Origin: DASWUD01 sp036401755
GTDB lineage: Bacteria > Pseudomonadota > Gammaproteobacteria > Thiohalomonadales > Thiohalomonadaceae
Assembly (NCBI GenBank): GCA_036401755.1
Contig: DASWUD010000250.1
Span: 1-28,163, forward strand
Direction: 5' to 3'
Length of the DNA: 28,163 nt
In this document: one piece after another, positions 6,862 through 13,076 of the stretch
How positions within the stretch are numbered: the stretch's first letter is position 1
Layout: every line of letters begins with the position of its first letter
Program-made: the position numbers and the translations under genes
Notes under the pieces: generated by a model
What the model was told of the DNA's origin: nothing
Seen by the model: only the letters and a program-made list of their open reading frames with translations
The model's database searches: none

Positions 6862-7193
6862 GATATCTCTCCACTCTGTCGTTCGCTGGCCCGTTCGCGA
6901 GCGTAAAGAAAGAGCGGCAGCCCGAACGACAGGCCGATCGCAAAGGTGAGCAGCGGATAGAGCCATAACCGCTTCATGGCGAAGCGCCGCCCCTCCACGC
7001 AGACAAAGAGGCTAAACACCACAGCAGAGAGCAACAGATCGGCGGCGACCGCACTGGCGACGTCGTTAACAAACATCGAACTAAAAAAAAGGGGGACGCT
7101 GGACGCACTCTCCCGCAGGAAGCCGCTCAGATAACACCAGGGAACAATGGCTCCCGGCACGGTCAGCAGCAGATACAACCATTTCCATTTCAT
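6858..7193 (-). CDS. DUF2834 small membrane protein
   Basis: A 111-residue protein with three hydrophobic segments (LYLLLTVPGAIVPWCYL, a central AVAADLLLSAVVFSLFVCV, and LYPLLTFAIGLSFGLPLFLY). The arrangement PLFFSSMFVND ... DLLLSAVVF ... SFGLPLFLYARE is typical of DUF2834. Function of the family is unknown. ATG 7191-7193 is chosen because a purine-rich GAGGAGAGAGAGG lies directly upstream; a GTG at 7208 is the only in-frame alternative. It is the first gene of a two-gene unit with the alpha/beta hydrolase (4-base overlap). Confidence 0.85.
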   Translation of the reverse strand: MKWKWLYLLLTVPGAIVPWCYLSGFLRESASSVPLFFSSMFVNDVASAVAADLLLSAVVFSLFVCVEGRRFAMKRLWLYPLLTFAIGLSFGLPLFLYARERASERQSGEIS

Positions 7194-7234
7194 CCTCTCT
7201 CTCCTCACTGGTTCACTCGTCTGTTCACACGGAA

Positions 7235-7249
7235 GTTAACATCGTTAAC
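7235..7249. promoter_or_regulatory. Palindrome upstream of DUF2834-hydrolase operon (putative TetR operator)
   Basis: Perfect GTTAAC-ATC-GTTAAC inverted repeat, 42 bp before the DUF2834 start. A near-identical palindrome with the same 3-bp spacing occurs at the start of the adjacent tetR gene (7844-7858). This makes it the likely binding site through which the regulator controls the operon. Confidence 0.65.
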
Positions 7250-7267
7250 CTGGCAGGCAAAAAAAAA

Positions 7268-7843
7268 TCACAACCGTTGCAGGTAATCGCTCATCAGACC
7301 GCGGTAGACCTCCACGAACGCCTTTCGATTCATGCCGGTTCTGCCGGCGATGAAGAGGGCGATCTGGCCATGGGCATAGGCCCAGATGCCAAAGGCGGCC
7401 CGATGGGCATCCGTGGCCGAAATATGGCCGCCATCGATGGCCCGTTGCACCCGTTGCTGCAAGAGCTCGAATGTCTGTTGCATCTCGTCGTTCCCCTCGT
7501 CAGTGAGGCGCTTGAGCCCGGTCATCTGCTCGCTGGAGAGAAACATCATTTCGTAATAGGCCTGTTCACGCAGGGCAAAATCGAGGTACTGCATGACGGT
7601 AGCCTGCAACTGCAACGGAGGTGGCGAAGCTTCATCCACCCGCTGCAAATATCTGGCAAAGATGCGAAACCCTTTCAGCAGTACGTGAAACAGCAACGCC
7701 TCCTTGTCGGCAAAGTGACGATAGATAGCCGTGGCACTGATGCCGGCACACGTGGCAACCTTGCGCATGGAGAAGTGCGACATCCCCTCCGCCAGGAAGA
7801 GGTCGCGCGCGCACAACAAAATCTTGTCTTTCACACCCGTCAT
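7268..7843 (-). CDS. TetR-family transcriptional regulator
   Basis: A 191-residue protein with a TetR N-terminal DNA-binding domain: KDKILLCARDLFLAEGMSHFSMRKVATCAGISATAIYRHFADKEALLFHVL, the helix-turn-helix spanning about residues 24-45. The helical C-terminal ligand domain has YYEMMFLSSEQ and FGIWAYAHGQIALFIAGR, similar to WHG-type TetR proteins. The effector is unknown. No Shine-Dalgarno sequence precedes the ATG, and the start of transcription predicted from the TTGACA at 7878-7873 would lie almost at the ATG, so the message may be leaderless. It ends 19 bp from the palindrome in front of the DUF2834-hydrolase operon, which it probably controls along with itself. Confidence 0.9.
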   Translation of the reverse strand: MTGVKDKILLCARDLFLAEGMSHFSMRKVATCAGISATAIYRHFADKEALLFHVLLKGFRIFARYLQRVDEASPPPLQLQATVMQYLDFALREQAYYEMMFLSSEQMTGLKRLTDEGNDEMQQTFELLQQRVQRAIDGGHISATDAHRAAFGIWAYAHGQIALFIAGRTGMNRKAFVEVYRGLMSDYLQRL

Positions 7844-7878
7844 GTTAGCAGTGTTAACTTTAGTTGCTGACTTGTCAA
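7844..7878 (-). promoter_or_regulatory. tetR promoter with overlapping operator-like palindrome
   Basis: On the minus strand a perfect TTGACA -35 (7878-7873) is followed after 17 bases by AACACT, a weak -10. The palindrome GTTAGC-AGT-GTTAAC (7844-7858) overlaps the -10 and reaches the ATG, a layout fit for autorepression. Confidence 0.6.
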
Positions 7879-7973
7879 CAGTCGCAAAAAACGTGCGCTG
7901 CGCCCCAATGAAAGGTTAGCGGGGTAATTGGGGTCTATTCTGTACTCTGCCGGGGGCCTGTGCTCGATCCGGC

Positions 7974-8987
7974 TCAGGCGCGCTTGATCAGCGGTTGGGC
8001 ACGGGCGCGCAGTTGGCCGCACGCCCCATCGATCTCCTGGCCGGCGGAATCGCGCAGCTTGGCGAGGATGTGGTGTTGATGGAGGTGGCGCACCATGTGG
8101 GCGGCGCGCTCCGGGGCGGGGCGGCGATAGCTGAGTCCGTCGACGCTGTTGAAAGGTATGAAGTTCATCATCGCGTATTTGCCGGCGAGTAGTTCGACAA
8201 TGCGCGCCAGCTCGGCATCCGAATCGTTGACGCCTTCGATCAAGGTCCATTGATACTGGATTGGATAGGAGGTGGCGCGCGCGTAGCTTTCGGCGCGCTC
8301 CACCAGCTCGGCGACTGGGATGCGCGGTGCGTTGGGCAGCAGTTCGGTGCGCAGTGCATCATTAGTGGTGTGCAGTGAGAGCGCCAGAGCCGGTTTCACG
8401 CTGCCCTGCGGCAACCGCTCGAAGACGCGCACATCGCCGACGGTGGAGAAGACCAGGTTCTTGTGGCCGATATTGGCATAGCTGCCAAGCAACTGGATCG
8501 CTTCGAGCACGTTGTCGAGGTTGTGGGACGGTTCGCCCATGCCCATGAAGACCACCTTGCTCACCGCGCGGCGCTTTCTGGCCAGCACCAGCTGCGCAAC
8601 GATCTCGGCGCTGCCGAGCTGACGTTGCAGCCCGTCGCGACCGCTCATGCAGAAGCGGCAACCCACCGCGCAACCGACCTGCGTCGAAACACACAGGCCG
8701 CCGCGCGGCAGCAACACGCTCTCCACCAGCTGGCCATCAGAGAGTTCGACCAGCAGGCGTGCGACACCTTCACCAGCGGGGTGTTCGCTGCGCAGGCGCG
8801 CAAGGTTGTTCAATTCGTTTTCGATTTCCGGCAATGCATGGCGCAGCGCGAGCGGAAAGAACTCCGCAGCGGGGCTGTTGGCCTTGTCGTAGGAAGTGAC
8901 CTGGCTCCAGCCGCGCAGCAGCCGCTCTTCGTGACACGGCTTGGCGCCGAGCTCACGCAGTTGCTGGCGCAGCTGTTCAATCCGCAT
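7974..8987 (-). CDS. RlmN/Cfr-family radical SAM RNA methyltransferase paralogue
   Basis: A 337-residue radical SAM protein. The 4Fe-4S motif is CAVGCRFC (C106, C110, C113) inside LCVSTQVGCAVGCRFCMSG. C99, seven residues upstream, and C323 in EIDGACGQL match the two catalytic cysteines of RlmN (Cys118 and Cys355 in E. coli). GMGEPSHNLDNV, LSLHTTND and MMNFIPFNSVDG are the other family motifs. It should methylate an adenine C2 or C8 in RNA via a methyl-cysteine. It differs from housekeeping RlmN in surrounding residues and is about 40 residues shorter, so it may have another RNA target. It follows rimO by 5 bp; its GGAG lies across the rimO stop. Confidence 0.85.
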   Translation of the reverse strand: MRIEQLRQQLRELGAKPCHEERLLRGWSQVTSYDKANSPAAEFFPLALRHALPEIENELNNLARLRSEHPAGEGVARLLVELSDGQLVESVLLPRGGLCVSTQVGCAVGCRFCMSGRDGLQRQLGSAEIVAQLVLARKRRAVSKVVFMGMGEPSHNLDNVLEAIQLLGSYANIGHKNLVFSTVGDVRVFERLPQGSVKPALALSLHTTNDALRTELLPNAPRIPVAELVERAESYARATSYPIQYQWTLIEGVNDSDAELARIVELLAGKYAMMNFIPFNSVDGLSYRRPAPERAAHMVRHLHQHHILAKLRDSAGQEIDGACGQLRARAQPLIKRA

Positions 8988-8992
8988 CTGTG

Positions 8993-10312
8993 TTACTCCA
9001 CCAGCGTGGCGAACAGATCGTGCTCACCGGCGGCGGTGATGGTCACCTCGACGAAGTCGCCGGGTTCGAGCTCGGTGCCGTTCTCGATCAGCACCATGCC
9101 GTCGATCTCGGGGGCGTCGGCGCTGCTGCGCGCATAGGCGCCATCCTCCACCACTTCGTCGACCAGCACGACCATGGTGCGCCCCACCTTCTCCTGCAGC
9201 TTGTCGGCGCTGATCGCCTCCTGCAGTTCCATGAAGCGCTCCAGCCGCTCCTCCTTAATCTCTTCGGGCACCGCGCCGGGCAGTGCGTTGGCGCAAGCGC
9301 CCTCCACTGCCGAGTAGGCGAAGGCGCCGACGCGATCGAGGCGCGCCTCTGCGATGAACTGCAGCAGCTGTTCGAAATCCTCTTCGGTCTCGCCGGGGAA
9401 ACCGACGATGAAGGTGGAGCGCAGCGTAAGGTCGTTGCACATGGCGCGCCACTGTTCGATGCGGCGCAGGGTGTTTTCAATGTTGCCGGGGCGGCGCATC
9501 GCCTTGAGAATTCTGGGACTCGCGTGCTGCAGCGGCACGTCGAGGTAGGGGAGGATCACCCCTTCGGCCATCAGCTCCACCAACTCATCCACATGCGGAT
9601 AGGGGTAGACGTAGTGCAGGCGCACCCATGCATCGAGTGTACCGAGCTGGCGTGCCAGCTCGGTGATGCGCGTCTTCACCGGGCGCCCCTGCCAGAAGCC
9701 GGTGCGATACTTCACATCGATGCCGTAGGCGGCGGTGTCCTGTGCGACGATGAGCAGCTCGCGCACGCCGGCATCGACCAGCGTTGCCGCTTCATCGAGC
9801 ACCTCACCCACCGGCCGGCTCACCAGCTTGCCGCGCATCGACGGAATGATGCAGAAGCTGCACTGCTGGTTGCACCCTTCAGCGATCTTCAAATAGGCGT
9901 AGTGACGCGGTGTGAGCTTGAGACCGCCTGGGGGCACCAGATCGAGATAGGGATCGTGGTGCGGCGGCAGGTGGTCATGCACCGCCGCCATCACCTGTTG
10001 CAGAGAATCAGGACCGGTCACCGCCAGCACCTGCGGGTGGGCGGCGCGGATCACATCCTCCTTTGCACCGAGACAGCCGGTGACGATCACCTTGCCGTTT
10101 TCAGCGAGCGCCTCGCCGATGGTGTCGAGCGACTCTTCCACCGCGGCATCGATGAAGCCGCAGGTATTGACCACCACCAGATCGGCGTCGTCATAGCTGG
10201 GGACGATCTGATACCCCTCGGCGCGCAGGTGGGTGAGGATGCGTTCGGCGTCGACAGTCGCCTTGGGGCAGCCGAGGCTGATAAAGCCGACTTTGCGGTG
10301 TGCTTGGCTCAT
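8993..10312 (-). CDS. rimO: RimO, ribosomal protein S12 methylthiotransferase
   Basis: A 439-residue protein nearly collinear with E. coli RimO. It has an N-terminal UPF0004 domain with C15 (SLGCPKA), C51 (NTCGF) and C80 (TGCLG) for the auxiliary cluster, a radical SAM domain with C147-x3-C151-x2-C154 (GCNQQCSFC), signatures YPYPHVDELVELMAEG and LRSTFIVGFPGETEEDF, and a C-terminal TRAM domain (from about residue 370). It adds a methylthio group to Asp88/89 of ribosomal protein S12. Start 10312 fits the length of the E. coli protein; an in-frame ATG 10 codons upstream exists and neither has a strong ribosome binding site. It probably forms an operon with the RlmN-like gene. Confidence 0.96.
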   Translation of the reverse strand: MSQAHRKVGFISLGCPKATVDAERILTHLRAEGYQIVPSYDDADLVVVNTCGFIDAAVEESLDTIGEALAENGKVIVTGCLGAKEDVIRAAHPQVLAVTGPDSLQQVMAAVHDHLPPHHDPYLDLVPPGGLKLTPRHYAYLKIAEGCNQQCSFCIIPSMRGKLVSRPVGEVLDEAATLVDAGVRELLIVAQDTAAYGIDVKYRTGFWQGRPVKTRITELARQLGTLDAWVRLHYVYPYPHVDELVELMAEGVILPYLDVPLQHASPRILKAMRRPGNIENTLRRIEQWRAMCNDLTLRSTFIVGFPGETEEDFEQLLQFIAEARLDRVGAFAYSAVEGACANALPGAVPEEIKEERLERFMELQEAISADKLQEKVGRTMVVLVDEVVEDGAYARSSADAPEIDGMVLIENGTELEPGDFVEVTITAAGEHDLFATLVE

Positions 10313-10400
10313 GGGGGAAGATTCTGATGAAGGATGGCCCATTTTATCAGGAGATCCCCCTCCCCGTCGCCAGCCGCAAGCAGACTGTTTATGTCGTCAG

Positions 10401-10439
10401 GCAAAAAACCAATGCCGGGCCAAGGGCCCGGCATTGGTT
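10401..10439 (-). terminator. Rho-independent terminator of the DUF2189 gene
   Basis: A 15-bp perfect stem (10407-10421 with 10425-10439) closes on the triloop AAG. On the minus strand it is followed by six T residues (plus-strand A run 10403-10408). It lies 13 bp after the stop of the leftward DUF2189 gene and insulates rimO. Confidence 0.9.
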
Positions 10440-10452
10440 GGGAAATAGCCTC

Positions 10453-11334
10453 TCAATAATACTGGGGCTGCTTTTCCTCGGCCTCGCGCCACTCGCCGAG
10501 AGTGTCACGATAGGCATGCCAGGAGGCAAACCCCAGCAACGGCATGGTGATCGCCAGCCCGACGTAGAATACCGCCAGTCCGACCGCGGTGATCACAGCG
10601 ATCAGCACTGCCCACAACAGCATCGGCTTCCAGTTGTGCATCACGGCATTCCATGAGATCACCAGGGCAGTGATCGCGTCTGTTTCCGGCCGATCCATCA
10701 GCAACGGAATGGAGACGGCGGCAAAGCCGAAGACCACCAGCATGTACACCAGGCCGATCGACAGATAACCGAGCGCCATCGGAAGGGTGAGGTTGGTATA
10801 GGCATCGGCACGCAAGAACGCCCCCAGCGCCTCCTGCCCCTGTGCCAAGGCCGCGGCCGTCGACATCGATACCATGAACCAGGTGAGAAACAGCAGGACG
10901 ATCAGCAACCCCATGCCCAACACCCCTTTGGGGTTGATGCGCCAGACACTGAACATGTCGCTGAACGAAACGTGTTCGGACCTTTCGAGCTTGCGGCTGA
11001 CCCCGTAAAAGCCCAGGGCCATCATCGGCGCCAGCAGGATAAAGCCGGCGGTGAGCTGGATCATTACTTCGTAGAGCTGGTTGGAGAGTGTGAACCCCAC
11101 GATGAGCGCATAGACCAGGGCGATCACCGCGCCATAGCCGATAGCGATGGCGTAATGCTGGCCCAGGTCGTGCAGTCCCAACCGCAGCCAATGAAATGGC
11201 TGTGCCGTAGGCAACGTTTTGATTTCAAGGTAATAGCCGGGCGAGACGTGATAATTTGCCCGGTCCCGTTCGATATGGACGAGTTCCTCCTTCCACAGGC
11301 GGCCTTCGTCAGGTTTGATCACTTGCTGAACCAT
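10453..11334 (-). CDS. DUF2189 integral membrane protein
   Basis: A 293-residue membrane protein with about six hydrophobic helices. After a 65-residue soluble start come AIAIGYGAVIALVYALIVGF, LTAGFILLAPMMALGFYGVSRKLE, GMGLLIVLLFLTWFMV, YLSIGLVYMLVVFGFAAVSIPLL and PMLLWAVLIAVITAVGLAVFYVGLAI. The pattern MALGFYGVSRKLER followed by a cytoplasmic loop is typical of DUF2189. The family is common near respiratory or cytochrome genes in proteobacteria, but its function is unknown. ATG 11332-11334 has AGGAGG directly upstream at 7 bases, the strongest ribosome binding site in the window. A nested inverted repeat abuts that site. The gene is single, with its own terminator. Confidence 0.85.
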   Translation of the reverse strand: MVQQVIKPDEGRLWKEELVHIERDRANYHVSPGYYLEIKTLPTAQPFHWLRLGLHDLGQHYAIAIGYGAVIALVYALIVGFTLSNQLYEVMIQLTAGFILLAPMMALGFYGVSRKLERSEHVSFSDMFSVWRINPKGVLGMGLLIVLLFLTWFMVSMSTAAALAQGQEALGAFLRADAYTNLTLPMALGYLSIGLVYMLVVFGFAAVSIPLLMDRPETDAITALVISWNAVMHNWKPMLLWAVLIAVITAVGLAVFYVGLAITMPLLGFASWHAYRDTLGEWREAEEKQPQYY

Positions 11335-11346
11335 GGGACACCTCCT

Positions 11347-11396
11347 CAGACTGGTAGTTGCATCCACATTATCGTTGGATGCTGTCAGTCTGTATA
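11347..11396 (-). promoter_or_regulatory. Nested inverted repeat and -10-like box in the DUF2189 leader
   Basis: Two concentric perfect stems: CAGACTG (11347-11353) with CAGTCTG (11386-11392), and inside it GCATCCA (11360-11366) with TGGATGC (11376-11382), 9-nt loop. On the minus strand the outer stem ends directly at the AGGAGG ribosome binding site. A TATACA hexamer (11396-11391) overlaps its far edge, with CTTACA 16 bases further. Either the RNA hairpin sits beside the ribosome site, or it is a DNA operator over the -10. Confidence 0.5.
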
Positions 11397-11665
11397 AGAA
11401 TCCTGATTTTGGTGTAAGGAAGTGTAGTGGAGCGTGGCGCAACAGCAAGTCATGATGACCGCACAAATATTGGTGGAAAAAATGCTGGTTATCAGCGCAA
11501 TGTATCGAACATGCCGTTACACCCGCCCCTGTTGGGGCGCCTTTGCGCCCCACAGTGGCCCTGCCACCCCGAAGCGATAATCGGGGCTTCTCGTCGTTCG
11601 GCTGCACATATCCATGCCTCGGCGAATCACGCGATCGCTGAGCAGGTGGAATCGGTGCTGAATGG
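11397..11665. other. Non-coding stretch with tandem GC-rich hairpins
   Basis: No credible gene. Three short perfect hairpins stand in a row: GGGGCGC/GCGCCCC (11534-11551, extended by an outer CTG/CAG), GTGGC/GCCAC (11555-11567) and CCCCGA/TCGGGG (11567-11586). They lie about 80 bp beyond the end of the 65-aa leftward gene. No T-tract follows, so they are not a standard terminator; a structured RNA or a palindromic repeat element is possible. Confidence 0.4.
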
Positions 11666-11863
11666 CTACCAGATAAAAATTCGTCGGATAGCTGCAATGC
11701 CTTCATCAACGATGATATTTAAGTCTTCAGAGGCATTGTCTTCCAATGCCTCTATTGTATAAACAGACAACGATTTTAGTGCGCAAGCGATTTTTGCCAC
11801 ATCGCAAGCAACCTTATCGTCAAGTGTAATGTGAGAGTGAAGGGTCCAGTCCGTGTTATCCAT
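11666..11863 (-). CDS. Small hypothetical protein (65 aa)
   Basis: Not recognised. The frame has a clear AAGGAG seven bases before ATG 11861-11863 and ends in TAG. The product is acidic and probably mostly helical: MDNTDWTLHSHITL, then ACDVAKIACALKSLSVYTIEALE, then EDLNIIVDEGIAAIRRIFIW. It has two cysteines and no signal peptide or membrane segment. The first residues and size vaguely resemble small DUF3077-like proteins, but that is not strong enough to name it. Codons are AT-richer than those of all neighbours, as in the rest of this region. Its good ribosome binding site argues for real translation. Confidence 0.6.
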   Translation of the reverse strand: MDNTDWTLHSHITLDDKVACDVAKIACALKSLSVYTIEALEDNASEDLNIIVDEGIAAIRRIFIW

Positions 11864-12171
11864 ACAATGTTCTCCTTGTGATATTTGCGCAATTTCCAAC
11901 TGTGCTCGTTGAGATTGCGTTTCGTGGTGTTACGTCCAGCAATGTAGCGTTACTTAGGCTCCCGTTGTGAAGGCTAGTGTTGGTGATACATAAAGCTGTC
12001 GCACACTTGCTGCGACTTCAACAACGTTAACCGCTTGGGAGTGAGGTAGTAGGATTGGGAAAGTGAGCGTTCGACCTCCTGTCGTTTTGTGATTTGAGTC
12101 TAAATTCAAATCTTCAGATATTTCGATGAAGCATCTTTATTGTAGTATTCTGTTTGCAACTTTCAAGGAGC
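11864..12171. other. AT-richer intergenic stretch, no gene recognised
   Basis: 308 bp between the leftward 65-aa gene and the first rightward small frame. It holds a GTCGCA/TGCGAC hairpin (near 11998-12016) and a short inverted repeat GATG-AAG-CATC (12125-12135). No family, tRNA or insertion sequence end was recognised. Confidence 0.4.
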
Positions 12172-12321
12172 ATGAGGTGCCTGCCCTGCAATGAGCCACT
12201 TGTGCAAGAACAGAGAACGGATGCAGTTTCCAAACTCATTGTGACCGAAGGTGCGGATGCAAGCTCGGTTGTAATGTCTGTAACAGGAAGTCACATAAAA
12301 AAACGAGGAGAAGCCAAATGA
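12172..12321 (+). CDS. Possible small Cys-containing protein (49 aa)
   Basis: A 49-codon frame beginning MRCLPCNEPLVQEQ, with a C-x-x-C pair at residues 3 and 6, and ending HIKKRGEAK. Its stop overlaps the ATG of the next tiny frame (ATGA at 12318-12321), an arrangement common in coupled genes. Against it, the AAGGAG at 12165-12170 is only one base from the ATG, too close for normal initiation. It may be a degraded gene, or translation may start differently. No family recognised. Confidence 0.3.
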   Translation: MRCLPCNEPLVQEQRTDAVSKLIVTEGADASSVVMSVTGSHIKKRGEAK

Positions 12322-12371
12322 AAATCATGCTGTCAATTTTGCCGCGTCTGTTTGTTGGAACGGCAGTCTAG
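12318..12371 (+). CDS. Tiny frame with strong ribosome binding site (17 aa): leader peptide or amber-truncated gene
   Basis: GAGGAG at 12305-12310, seven bases before ATG 12318, is an excellent initiation site. The peptide MKIMLSILPRLFVGTAV is hydrophobic and ends at TAG. In the same frame the sequence stays open for 42 further codons to a TGA near 12500, passing through an 18-bp inverted repeat. It could be a leader peptide in front of a regulatory hairpin, or a formerly longer exported protein broken by an amber codon. Confidence 0.35.
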   Translation: MKIMLSILPRLFVGTAV

Positions 12372-12400
12372 TCGTACCTCCCAACCCCCTGGAACCAGGC

Positions 12401-12453
12401 CCACCTAGCAATTACTCAAACAATGGGTATTTGGGTGAGTAATTGCCAGGTGG
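12401..12453. repeat. 18-bp inverted repeat / hairpin
   Basis: The arms 12401-12418 (CCACCTAGCAATTACTCA) and 12436-12453 are reverse complements except at one position (17 of 18), with a 17-nt loop. A smaller palindrome CCTGG-AA-CCAGG sits just upstream (12388-12399). No T-tract follows, so it is not an ordinary terminator. It is flanked by a 17-aa frame upstream and a 64-aa frame downstream. Confidence 0.7.
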
Positions 12454-12554
12454 TTCATCACAAGAACAAAGGATCGCTGCCCTCTGGGATCTGCTGTTGA
12501 TCAGCGTAACCATTGATAACGGCGAGTACCAACACTTCTATTAATGGATCTAAT

Positions 12555-12749
12555 ATGAAGGACAATTTCATTCAAGAGTTTGAAATGAACAAGGAAGCCA
12601 TCATTCTTGCATACGGGCTCCTCAACCGAGCAAGGCACGAGCAAGAGGCCCAGCTGAATAGACTGATTCTTGCAGCATTGCTGGTGATTGAGCGGACACT
12701 CACAGATGAAGAGCGTCAGGCTGCAGTGTCTATGGCTGAGGGGGTATGA
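12555..12749 (+). CDS. Small hypothetical protein (64 aa)
   Basis: Not recognised. The product is highly helical: NFIQEFEMNKEAIILAYGLL, then RARHEQEAQLNRLILAALLVIERTLTDEERQAAVSMAEGV. No signal peptide, cysteine or membrane segment is convincing. ATG 12555 is preceded only by a weak GGAT; a TTG at 12513 is an in-frame alternative. After its stop another frame reads on as YETAWHYVPSNARDDLNTLLLAARK to a TAA at about 12822, so a frameshift may have cut a protein of about 88 residues. Confidence 0.45.
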   Translation: MKDNFIQEFEMNKEAIILAYGLLNRARHEQEAQLNRLILAALLVIERTLTDEERQAAVSMAEGV

Positions 12750-12866
12750 AACTGCTTGGCATTATGTGCCCAGTAATGCGCGAGACGACCTTAATACGCT
12801 TCTGTTGGCAGCGCGGAAGTAAAAAATCTTCTCACAAAATCTCATATCGCACGAAGGAAATACATA
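12750..12866. other. Short gap between small frames
   Basis: AT-rich sequence between two small frames. It contains the open continuation that could encode YETAWHYVPSNARDDLNTLLLAARK (to a TAA near 12822) and a 60-codon frame from 12746 overlapping the 34-aa frame; the latter has no ribosome site and is not accepted as a gene. Confidence 0.35.
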
Positions 12867-12971
12867 ATGAACATCGTTACAAAAATCGTATTTATGGCGG
12901 TTATTGCGTTGGGATTTTACTCTGCTAATGCAGCGCAGGAAGAGGCGCTGAGACACCATCGCTGCCTCTAG
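12867..12971 (+). CDS. Very small exported peptide (34 aa) or truncated secreted protein
   Basis: A 34-codon frame with AAGGAA nine bases upstream. It encodes a textbook signal peptide: positive start (MNIVTK), hydrophobic IVFMAVIALGF, and cleavage at ANA-AQ near residue 23. Only about 11 residues (QEEALRHHRCL) would be released, ending at TAG. Either it is a tiny secreted peptide or the stub of a longer periplasmic protein. The frame stays open beyond the TAG into hinT, but hinT has its own start, so that is coincidence. No homologue recognised. Confidence 0.45.
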   Translation: MNIVTKIVFMAVIALGFYSANAAQEEALRHHRCL

Positions 12972-13076
12972 CGGAAAATATTCATTTCGAGCCGTGCGGT
13001 GCCATCGCACTTGATCACCATGGGAGATTTTGGTTACATCTGCGATTCATTCAGCCATAACCCTCTCTGGAGCATC

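Noticed and set aside
8990..10327. 445-codon plus-strand frame opposite rimO
   Set aside because: Antisense shadow of a GC-rich conserved gene; rimO on the minus strand matches its family along its whole length.
11427..11762. 111-codon plus-strand frame over the hairpin region
   Set aside because: It runs through the hairpins and antisense to the 65-aa gene, which has the clear ribosome binding site.
12115..12137. Possible second NsrR site upstream of the small-frame region
   Set aside because: The outer AGAT and GCATCTT parts fit, but only about 13 of 22 consensus positions match and the centre is poor.
7974..12371. RiPP locus idea: small peptides plus a radical SAM enzyme
   Set aside because: The radical SAM protein is of RlmN/Cfr type, in operon with rimO, facing away from the small frames and separated from them by DUF2189 and its terminator; no protease or exporter is adjacent.
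12746..12928. 60-codon plus-strand frame overlapping two small frames
   Set aside because: No ribosome binding site, unlikely composition, and it overlaps the better-supported 34-aa frame.
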